NCBI GenBank assembly: GCA_001897075.1
Contig: MKRZ01000082.1
Coordinates: 1-39,066, forward strand
Length of the DNA: 39,066 nucleotides
Direction: 5' to 3'
Source: Mesorhizobium sp. 61-13
Lineage (GTDB): Bacteria; Pseudomonadota; Alphaproteobacteria; Rhizobiales; Rhizobiaceae
Part shown: piece by piece, positions 32,943-39,066 of the stretch
Layout of the letters: each line of letters starts with the position of its first letter
How positions within the stretch are numbered: the first letter of the stretch is position 1
Program-made: the position numbers and the translations under genes
The notes under the pieces: generated by a model
What the model was told of the DNA's origin: nothing
Database searches by the model: none
What the model saw: the letters and a program-made list of their open reading frames with translations, nothing else

Positions 32943-35249
32943 GTGGCGCGCAGGATCTCGGGACGAAGCCATGGCGATCCGCGCACAGCCGACACCCGCC
33001 CCAAGACGGGTGACAAGGACGCCTACCGGCCCTCGCGCGACGAAATCCTACGCTATATCGCGGAGAACCCGGATCGGACCGGCAAGCGCGACATTGCCAA
33101 GGCGTTTTCGCTGCGCGGCGATGACCGCATCTGGCTGAAGGATTTGTTGCGTGATCTGGCCGACGAAGGTCTGCTGACCAAGGAACGCAAGAGGCTCACC
33201 CGCGCCGGCGCGGTGCCGCATGTAGCGGTGCTCGATATTTTTGGCCGCGATGGCGACGGCGTCCTCCTCGCACACCCGACGGAGTTTTCCGGTAACGGCA
33301 AGCCTCCCGTGGTGGCGATCCGCATCTCGCGCGGCGGCGTGGCGCCGGGCATAGGCGACCGCGTGCTGGCAAAGACCTTTGCAACCGACGATCCTTCGGG
33401 CCCTGCCTATACCGCTCGCGTGATGAAGATTTTCGAGAAGCGCAACGACGCCGTCCTCGGCGTCTTTCGCGTGCTCTCGGATGGCAGCTTCCGCATTGAG
33501 CCGGTCGAACGGCGCCAGCCGGAACTGATCGTCGACAAGGAATTCCAGAACGGCGCCAAGAACGGCGACCTGGTCGAGGTCGAGCCGGCGCGGGCCAACC
33601 GCTATGGCCTGCCGCGTGCCAAGGTGATTTCCGTGCTGGGTTCACTGACCAGCGAAAAGGCGGTCTCGATGATCGCCATCCATGCGCATGGCATTCCCCA
33701 CATCTTCCCGCAAGACGTGATTGCCGAAGCCGAGGCATTGAAGCCGGTGACGCTCGGCAGCCGCGAGGACTGGCGCAGCCTGCCGCTGATCACCATCGAC
33801 CCTGCCGATGCCAAGGACCATGACGACGCCGTGTTCGCCGAACCGGACGGCGACGAGAGGAACGTCGGCGGCGTCCTCGTCACCGTCGCCATTGCCGATG
33901 TGTCGGCCTATGTGCGGCCCAACTCCGCGCTCGACCGCGAAGCGCTGAAGCGCGGCAACTCGGTCTATTTCCCCGACCGCGTCGTGCCGATGCTGCCCGA
34001 ACGCATCTCCAACAATCTGTGCTCGCTGCGCGAGGGCGAGGACAAGCCGGCGATTGCGGTGCGCATGACCTTTTCGGGGGAAGGCCGCAAGATCAGGCAC
34101 TCCTTCCACCGCATCCTGATGAAATCGACGGCCAAGCTCGCCTACCCGCAGGCGCAGGCGGCGATCGACGGCGCGCCGGACGACAAGACCGGTCCGATCC
34201 TCGAGACGGTGCTGAAGCCGTTGTGGGACGCCTATGCGGTGCTGAAACGTGGCCGCGATGCCCGCCAGCCGCTGGAACTCGACCTGCCAGAACGCAAGAT
34301 CCTGCTCAAGGAAGACGGCACGGTCGACAAGGTCGTGGTGCCTGAAAGGCTCGATGCGCACAAGCTGATCGAAGAATTCATGATCCAGGCCAATGTCGCA
34401 GCCGCCGAGACGCTGGAAGGCAAGAAGCAGGCGCTGGTCTACCGCATCCACGATGCGCCATCGCTTGCCAAGCAGGAATCGCTGCGCGAATTCCTGCACA
34501 CGCTTGGCCTGTCGCTGGCGCGCGGCGCTCAGATGCGGCCTTCGCAGTTCAACGGCATTCTCGAGCGCGTGCGCGGTGCCGACAATGAGGCGCTGGTCAA
34601 CGAGGTGGTGCTGCGCTCGCAGAGCCAGGCCGAATATTCGCCGGCCAATATCGGCCATTTCGGCCTCAATCTAAGACGCTACGCGCATTTCACCTCGCCG
34701 ATCCGCCGCTATTCCGACCTGATCGTGCACCGCGCGCTGATTGCCTCCCTCCACCTTGGCGAAGGCGGGCTGACCCGCGACGAAGAGGCGCGGCTGGAGG
34801 AAATCTCGGTGCTGATCTCGGCCAGCGAGCGCCGCGCAATGGCAGCCGAGCGCGATACGGTCGACCGGCTGATCGCAGCCTATCTCGCCGAACGCGTCGA
34901 CGACCGCTTCGACGCGCGCATTTCCGGCGTCACCAAATCGGGACTATTTGTCCAATTGCCGCAGTACGGCGCAGATGGCTTTATCCCGGTGTCATCCTTG
35001 GGTGGCGACTACTATATATACGACGAAACGGCGCGTTCGCTTTTCGGAGAGCGCAGCGGAAAAGGCTATCAGCTTGCGGACCGGGTCGAGGTCCGTCTCG
35101 TGGAAGTGGCTCCCCTGGCAGGGGCGATGCGCTTCGAGATGCTTAGCGAACCGAAACCGCTGCCGGGCTCCAGGCGTTCGTTCCACAAGGCGAAGGGCCG
35201 CGCCCGCGCCTCGCAGAATCGACCGGGCCCGCGCGGCAGGAGACGATGA
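32943..35249 (+). CDS. rnr: Ribonuclease R
   Basis: Processive 3'-to-5' exoribonuclease that degrades structured RNA, including rRNA and mRNA fragments. The 768 residues cover an N-terminal winged-helix region (DEILRYIAENPDRTGKRDIA), cold-shock domains, the RNB catalytic domain with the metal-binding DPADAKDHDDAVFAE near 285-298 and FTSPIRRYSDLIVHRAL, and an S1 domain with RFDARISGVTKSGLFVQL. The basic C-terminal tail is typical. The start is GTG at 32943, with AAGGA at about 9 nt; it lies 5 bp after topA, so the two form an operon. The stop overlaps the DUF983 start (ATGA). Confidence 0.97.
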   Translation: MARRISGRSHGDPRTADTRPKTGDKDAYRPSRDEILRYIAENPDRTGKRDIAKAFSLRGDDRIWLKDLLRDLADEGLLTKERKRLTRAGAVPHVAVLDIFGRDGDGVLLAHPTEFSGNGKPPVVAIRISRGGVAPGIGDRVLAKTFATDDPSGPAYTARVMKIFEKRNDAVLGVFRVLSDGSFRIEPVERRQPELIVDKEFQNGAKNGDLVEVEPARANRYGLPRAKVISVLGSLTSEKAVSMIAIHAHGIPHIFPQDVIAEAEALKPVTLGSREDWRSLPLITIDPADAKDHDDAVFAEPDGDERNVGGVLVTVAIADVSAYVRPNSALDREALKRGNSVYFPDRVVPMLPERISNNLCSLREGEDKPAIAVRMTFSGEGRKIRHSFHRILMKSTAKLAYPQAQAAIDGAPDDKTGPILETVLKPLWDAYAVLKRGRDARQPLELDLPERKILLKEDGTVDKVVVPERLDAHKLIEEFMIQANVAAAETLEGKKQALVYRIHDAPSLAKQESLREFLHTLGLSLARGAQMRPSQFNGILERVRGADNEALVNEVVLRSQSQAEYSPANIGHFGLNLRRYAHFTSPIRRYSDLIVHRALIASLHLGEGGLTRDEEARLEEISVLISASERRAMAAERDTVDRLIAAYLAERVDDRFDARISGVTKSGLFVQLPQYGADGFIPVSSLGGDYYIYDETARSLFGERSGKGYQLADRVEVRLVEVAPLAGAMRFEMLSEPKPLPGSRRSFHKAKGRARASQNRPGPRGRRR

Positions 35250-35683
35250 TGGAACAACAGGTTTTCGGCGGCGAGTACCAGTCCGGCAGGCCGGCACGGC
35301 CTTTGTGGGCGGCGATGAGGCGCGGTTTTCTCGGCCGCTGCCCGCATTGCGGGGAAGGCAAGCTGTTCCGCGCTTTCGTGAAGCCGGTCGAAAAATGCGA
35401 CGTGTGCGGCGAAGATCTTCACCATCACCGCTCGGACGATCTTCCAGCCTATCTGGTTATCGTCGTCGTCGGCCACGTCGTGCTGGGTGGCTTCATGGCC
35501 ATCGAGATGACCTCGACCTGGTCGATGTGGCAGCATCTTGCGGTGTGGGTGCCGCTGACGTTGATCATGGCGCTCGGCCTGCTGCAGCCCATCAAGGGCG
35601 CTGTCATCGGCCTGCAATGGGCGAACTATATGCACGGCTTCGGCGGTGAGGACGATCAGCTGGAAACACATCCGGAGCTTTAG
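35246..35683 (+). CDS. DUF983 family membrane protein
   Basis: A 145-residue protein with an N-terminal zinc-ribbon-like pair, RCPHCGEG and KCDVCGEDL, followed by two transmembrane segments, at about 70-90 (YLVIVVVGHVVLGGFMAI) and about 98-118 (HLAVWVPLTLIMALGLL). Function is unestablished; in relatives the family is found near rnr or cytochrome oxidase genes. The ATG at 35246 overlaps the rnr stop codon by 4 bp and has AGGAG just upstream; the next codon is also ATG and may be used. It is the last gene of topA-rnr-DUF983. Confidence 0.92.
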   Translation: MMEQQVFGGEYQSGRPARPLWAAMRRGFLGRCPHCGEGKLFRAFVKPVEKCDVCGEDLHHHRSDDLPAYLVIVVVGHVVLGGFMAIEMTSTWSMWQHLAVWVPLTLIMALGLLQPIKGAVIGLQWANYMHGFGGEDDQLETHPEL

Positions 35684-35693
35684 GGCACCGTCG

Positions 35694-35712
35694 GCCGGCA
35701 AAAATTGCCGGC
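35694..35712 (+). terminator. Hairpin after topA-rnr-DUF983
   Basis: GCCGGCAA and TTGCCGGC form a perfect 8-bp stem with a 3-nt AAA loop, 11 bp after the DUF983 stop codon. Only two Ts follow, so termination may be weak or Rho-assisted. Confidence 0.45.
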
Positions 35713-35777
35713 TTGGCGCAATGGTGCACCGGCGATCGCCTCTTTCATGCCGGTCAAGTTTCCGCTAGGTCGAATAC

Positions 35778-36518
35778 ATGCATGGATTGACACGGGCGGA
35801 AGTCGACAAGGTCGAAAGCGCCGAAATGGAAGTCAAGGCTGCCCCGCTGCGCCCGCGCGACGCAGCGACACTGCTTCTGCTCGACCGCAAGAGAAATGAT
35901 GTGCTGGTGCTGATGGGCCGCCGTCACGCCAACCACGCCTTCATGCCCGGCAAGTTCGTGTTTCCCGGCGGCCGCACCGATCCGGCCGATAGCCGCGTCG
36001 ATGTCGCCTCAAATCTCCACCCGGCAGAGGAAGCGAAACTGACCGCCAGAGCCGGCCGCACGAGTGCGGTACGGGCACGGGCCATCGCGCTTTCGGCCAT
36101 CCGCGAGACTTACGAGGAAGCTGGTCTGCTGATCGGCACCAAGGGTGCTTTCGCCAGCAGCAAGCATGATTGGCAAGGTTTCGTCACGCACGGCGTTCGG
36201 CCATCGCTTGCGAGCGTGCGTTTCGTTGCCCGCGCGATAACACCGCCGGGGCGCGTCAGGCGCTTCGATACGCGCTTTCTCGCGGCCTGGCGCAGCGACG
36301 TGGCCGTGGAACTGCCTGACGGCGGCCCGACCAACGAGCTTGAAGAACTGGTCTGGCTGCCGCTTGCGGAAGCCAAGGAAACCGACGTCCCCACCATTAC
36401 CCGCACCATATTGGGCGAGATAGAAAAGCGGCTCGCCGACGACCCCCTGTTGCGACCCGGCGGGCCGGTGCCGTTCTATCGCATGCAGCACAACCGTTTC
36501 ATCCGCGATTTCCTTTAA
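35778..36518 (+). CDS. NUDIX hydrolase
   Basis: A 246-residue protein of the NUDIX superfamily, which cleaves nucleoside diphosphates linked to another group. The first strands read ATLLLLDRKRNDVLVLMGRR, then MPGKFVFPGGRTDPAD. The catalytic NUDIX helix is ARAIALSAIRETYEEAGLLIG, giving the REtyEEaGL core. An insertion of about 40 residues separates the usual GG from this helix, as in NUDT19/RppH-unlike long members often found in rhizobia. Substrate cannot be assigned. ATG at 35778 is preferred for its upstream TAGGT; an internal ATG at 35826 is possible. It lies 94 bp after DUF983 on the same strand. Confidence 0.9.
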   Translation: MHGLTRAEVDKVESAEMEVKAAPLRPRDAATLLLLDRKRNDVLVLMGRRHANHAFMPGKFVFPGGRTDPADSRVDVASNLHPAEEAKLTARAGRTSAVRARAIALSAIRETYEEAGLLIGTKGAFASSKHDWQGFVTHGVRPSLASVRFVARAITPPGRVRRFDTRFLAAWRSDVAVELPDGGPTNELEELVWLPLAEAKETDVPTITRTILGEIEKRLADDPLLRPGGPVPFYRMQHNRFIRDFL

Positions 36519-36647
36519 TCAGTTCCAGTACGGATTTCCTGCCTTGGTGGTTCAAAACACCCCTTGCTGCCCCGAAGGTCGCACCTGCTCCAGCAGGCGG
36601 GCGCGGCTGATCTTCGGACAGGTCAGTGCCGAACGGATGGCCGGGCA

Positions 36648-37829
36648 ATGACGGCCGATTCTGAGACACAGGCCGAGGAGCGCGTTCACTGGCTGCCGAT
36701 GATCGCGGCCATTTCCTCGATCAGCGTGGTTGGCATCGCCATCGGCCTCGGCATGCCACTGCTCAGCGTCATTCTCGAAACACGCGGCCACTCCGCCACG
36801 ATGATCGGCCTCAACACCGCAGTCGCGGGTGTAGCCTCCATTGCCGCAGCACCGCTTGCAACGCCGCTGGCGACACGCTTCGGCGTTGCCTGGACGATGC
36901 TGGCGATGATTGCGATCGGAGCACTCTCGTTTGTCGGGTTTCATTTCGCGCCGGCATTCTGGATGTGGTTTCCGCTGCGCGCCATGCTGCATCTGGCGCT
37001 CACCATCCTGTTCATCCTGTCGGAATTCTGGATCAGCACGTCTGCCCCACCACACCGGCGCGGCCTCGTGCTCGGCATCTATGCAACCGTTTTGTCGCTG
37101 GGTTTTGCCGCGGGTCCGTGGCTTTTCGCACAACTCGGCAGCACCGGCTTCATGCCGTTCGGCGTCACCATCGTGCTGGTCACGCTGGCGGCGATCCCGG
37201 TTCTGGCTGCACGCAACGAAAGCCCGGTCATCTCACCACACGAGGACCATGCCGGTTTTCTGCGCTACATCTGGCTGGTGCCGACCGCGACGGCGGCCGT
37301 GCTGGTGTTCGGCGCGGTCGAGACCGGCGGCTTTGCGTTGTTTCCGGTCTACGGCAACCGTATCGGTTATTCGGAAGCGGACGCCGCACTTCTCTTGACC
37401 ATGATCGGTCTCGGCAATGTGCTTTTGCAGATCCCGATCGGCATGATCAGCGACAGGGTCAGGGACCGGCGCTACATCCTGCTTTTGTGCGCCACCGTTG
37501 GCCTGCTCGGCACCGTGTTCATGCCGCTGTTTGCGCAGAACTGGCATCTGATGGCAGGATTGCTGTTCGTCTGGGGCGGCGTGGTGGCGGCGCTCTATAC
37601 GGTCGGCCTTGCCCATCTCGGCTCGCAATTGTCCGGCCATGAACTTGCCTCGGCCAACGCCGCGTTCGTCCTATGCTACGGCATTGGCATGGTGCTTGGG
37701 CCGCAGGCCATCGGCATTGGCATGGATCTGGCGGGGCCGTCCGGCTTCGGCTGGTCGCTTGCAGCCTTCTTCGGTGGCTACATGGTGCTGGCCATCGGCC
37801 GCATGATCCTGAAAGCCTCGAAGGGCTAG
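36648..37829 (+). CDS. MFS transporter (YcaD-like)
   Basis: Inner-membrane secondary transporter of the major facilitator superfamily, 393 residues with about 12 predicted transmembrane helices. The family loop between helices 2 and 3 is PLATRFGVAWTM, the helix 4-5 segment EFWISTSAPPHRRGLVLGIYA resembles the YcaD group, and IPIGMISDRVRDRRYILLL is the second-half repeat of the MFS loop. Substrate unknown. ATG at 36648 is chosen because the 28 codons upstream are not transporter-like. The stop codon shares the 4-bp palindrome CTAG with the stop of the convergent thioesterase. Confidence 0.92.
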   Translation: MTADSETQAEERVHWLPMIAAISSISVVGIAIGLGMPLLSVILETRGHSATMIGLNTAVAGVASIAAAPLATPLATRFGVAWTMLAMIAIGALSFVGFHFAPAFWMWFPLRAMLHLALTILFILSEFWISTSAPPHRRGLVLGIYATVLSLGFAAGPWLFAQLGSTGFMPFGVTIVLVTLAAIPVLAARNESPVISPHEDHAGFLRYIWLVPTATAAVLVFGAVETGGFALFPVYGNRIGYSEADAALLLTMIGLGNVLLQIPIGMISDRVRDRRYILLLCATVGLLGTVFMPLFAQNWHLMAGLLFVWGGVVAALYTVGLAHLGSQLSGHELASANAAFVLCYGIGMVLGPQAIGIGMDLAGPSGFGWSLAAFFGGYMVLAIGRMILKASKG

Positions 37830-38260
37830 ATAATCTGCCCCAGCGCGGCGCGTAGCCTGTCGCCAATGGGGTTCGGCCGCCGCGTCGTGCGGTCGACATA
37901 AACGTGAACGAAAAAGCCCTCGGCCGCAGCACGCTCATCATCGTTACGGAACAGGGCAATCTCGTAGCGCACCGACGACGAGCCGAGCTTTCCCACGCGC
38001 AGACCCGAAATGATCGTGTCCGGATAGCCCATTTCCGCGAAGTAGCGGCAGCCGGTTTCGACCACCAGACCGATGCGGTCGCCGCCGTGAATGTCGAGCA
38101 GACCGTTTTCGATCAGCCAGCAATTCACCGTCGTATCGAACAGCGTGTAGTGAACAGAGTTGTTCATGTGGCCGTAGACGTCGTTGTCGAGCCAGCGGGT
38201 CGGGATGGTGCGAAACACCTTGTAGGCGTCGCGCGTGGAAGGTGGCGTGCGTTCGCTCAT
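37826..38260 (-). CDS. Acyl-CoA thioesterase, 4HBT hotdog family
   Basis: A 144-residue single-domain hotdog enzyme, probably hydrolysing acyl-CoA or aromatic acyl-CoA. The catalytic aspartate is in the YbgC/4-hydroxybenzoyl-CoA-thioesterase-like motif RWLDNDVYGHMNNSVHYTLFD. The second half carries ETGCRYFAEMGYPDTI and SSSVRYEIALFRNDDE. The ATG at 38260 is 4 bp after the stop codon of the iron-dependent alcohol dehydrogenase gene, with GTGAGG overlapping that stop, so the two are probably coupled. The joint role is unknown. Confidence 0.92.
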   Translation of the reverse strand: MSERTPPSTRDAYKVFRTIPTRWLDNDVYGHMNNSVHYTLFDTTVNCWLIENGLLDIHGGDRIGLVVETGCRYFAEMGYPDTIISGLRVGKLGSSSVRYEIALFRNDDERAAAEGFFVHVYVDRTTRRPNPIGDRLRAALGQII

Positions 38261-38264
38261 GGCC

Positions 38265-39066
38265 TCACCACGCCGCCCTGTAGATCGTCAGCGCGTCCGC
38301 CTCGGCAAGCGGGCGCGGATTATTGACCAGAAGCCTGGTCTGCTTCATGGCATCCGACGCCATCTTGGCGAGGTGCTGCTCGCCTATGCCGACATCGCGC
38401 AGGCGCGGCGGCAGGCCAAGTCGCCTCGACAACGAGGCGAGCTCCTCGATGAAGGCGGCGCAACGCCCCTGCGCACCCTCGCCTGCATCCAGCCTCGGAA
38501 ACGCATCGGCCGCGATCTCGGCATAAAGATGCGCTGCCTGCGGTGCATTGAAGCGCAGCACATGCGGCAGGACGAGCGCGTTCGACAGGCCGTGCGGCAC
38601 ATGAAACGTGCCGCCGATGGGATAGGCCAGCGCATGCACGGCGGCGACCGGCGAGTTGGCGAAGGCCTGCCCGGCCAGCATTGAACCGAGCAACATGGCG
38701 CCGCGGGCGGCGATATCCTTGCCATTGTGGACCGCGGTTTCGATGTTTGCGCCCAGTAATTGCAGCGCCTGGCGGGCGAGCATCTTCGACAGCGGGTTGT
38801 TGTTGGCGTTGGTCGAAGCGTAGGATTCGATCGCGTGCACCATGGCGTCAACCCCAGTGGCCGCAGTGATCGCCGGCGGCAGGCCGAGCGTCAGTTCGGC
38901 ATCGAGCACCGCAATGTCAGGCAGGATGACCGGGGACGACACGCCGCGCTTTTCCTCCTCGCCAACGGTGATGATGGAAACAGGCGTGACTTCCGAACCG
39001 GTGCCGGCGGTGGTGGGGACAAGCGCCAGCGGCAGGCGCGGCCCCTTGGCATTGGCTACGCCCCAG
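38265..39066 (-). CDS. Iron-containing alcohol dehydrogenase (partial, runs off right edge)
   Basis: NAD(P)-dependent group III dehydrogenase. Only the C-terminal 266 or so residues are in the window; the reading frame is open to base 39066 and the start lies outside. At the edge it reads WGVANAKGPRLPLALVPTT, then AGTGSEVTPVSI, the conserved nucleotide-binding and substrate region of the Fe-ADH family. Metal ligands are visible in GVDAMVHAIESYAS (Asp and His) and in FHVPHGLSNALVLPHVL (two further His). The family includes lactaldehyde, 1,3-propanediol and maleylacetate reductases; the substrate cannot be chosen here. It is upstream of, and probably coupled to, the thioesterase. Confidence 0.92.
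   Translation of the reverse strand, partial: WGVANAKGPRLPLALVPTTAGTGSEVTPVSIITVGEEEKRGVSSPVILPDIAVLDAELTLGLPPAITAATGVDAMVHAIESYASTNANNNPLSKMLARQALQLLGANIETAVHNGKDIAARGAMLLGSMLAGQAFANSPVAAVHALAYPIGGTFHVPHGLSNALVLPHVLRFNAPQAAHLYAEIAADAFPRLDAGEGAQGRCAAFIEELASLSRRLGLPPRLRDVGIGEQHLAKMASDAMKQTRLLVNNPRPLAEADALTIYRAAW

Noticed and set aside
33642-34658. A 338-codon open frame antisense to rnr
   Set aside because: Overlaps the conserved RNB domain on the opposite strand and has no independent support.
36519-36647. Possible small gene or RNA between the NUDIX and MFS genes
   Set aside because: The 129-bp gap has only a tight CCTGCT/AGCAGG hairpin with a 2-nt loop and no coding signal; it is too short for a ribosomal-protein gene such as rpmG.
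1-39066. Search for tRNA, rRNA, CRISPR arrays, insertion sequences, phage or defence genes
   Set aside because: No spaced direct repeats, transposase or integrase motifs, cloverleaf sequences or known defence domains were seen; nearly all sequence is accounted for by housekeeping and small metabolic genes.

Overview
This 39 kb window looks like ordinary chromosome from a GC-rich alphaproteobacterium of the order Hyphomicrobiales (Rhizobiales). The best fit is the Mesorhizobium/Aminobacter (Phyllobacteriaceae) group. The evidence is the clpP-clpX-lon cluster, the mfd-sdhE-recG-DUF502-glmS-glmU block and the topA-rnr-DUF983-NUDIX run, together with rhizobial families (IalB, SBP_bac_5/YejA-like, DUF502) and a CTTGAC-N17-CTATAA promoter upstream of rplM. 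The genus is an inference from gene content and style; no search was run.

Layout. 1-5 kb: protein quality control on the minus strand (clpP, clpX, lon), with clear terminators after lon and clpX. 5-12 kb: small metabolic units, namely a sarcosine/N-methyltryptophan-oxidase-like flavoprotein divergent from a cytochrome P450, metY coupled to a cupin, a CoA-binding protein, a crotonase coupled to a VOC protein, and a PaaI-type thioesterase. 12.2-13.3 kb: the rplM-rpsI operon with promoter, structured leader and terminator. 13.3-18 kb: envelope and periplasmic proteins (glycerophosphodiesterase, IalB, a solute-binding protein) and a DsbA/FrnE-like protein. 18-25 kb: DNA repair (mfd, recG), the SdhE flavinylation factor and DUF502. 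25-28.3 kb: amino-sugar synthesis (glmS, and a glmU interrupted by a frameshift). 28.4-30 kb: CcdA, a small secreted repeat protein and a 67-residue hypothetical. 30-36.5 kb: topA-rnr-DUF983 and a NUDIX hydrolase. 36.6 kb to the end: an MFS transporter facing a thioesterase/iron-alcohol-dehydrogenase pair; the dehydrogenase runs off the right edge.

How the genes work together. ClpP, ClpX and Lon are ATP-dependent proteases. GlmS and GlmU make UDP-GlcNAc for peptidoglycan and LPS. Mfd and RecG handle stalled polymerases and forks. TopA and RNase R share an operon and act on DNA topology and RNA decay. CcdA moves reducing power to the periplasm, where IalB and other cysteine-bearing exported proteins fold.

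I found no tRNA, rRNA, CRISPR array, insertion sequence, prophage or defence island, and no convincing new multi-gene system. The points that deserve a second look are a 2-bp contraction that breaks glmU, the hairpin leader of rplM-rpsI, a perfect 36-bp inverted repeat just upstream of recG with a relative next to mfd, an inverted pair of dispersed repeats at about 10.0-10.2 kb, a crotonase that lacks both usual glutamates, and an AT-rich palindrome upstream of topA.
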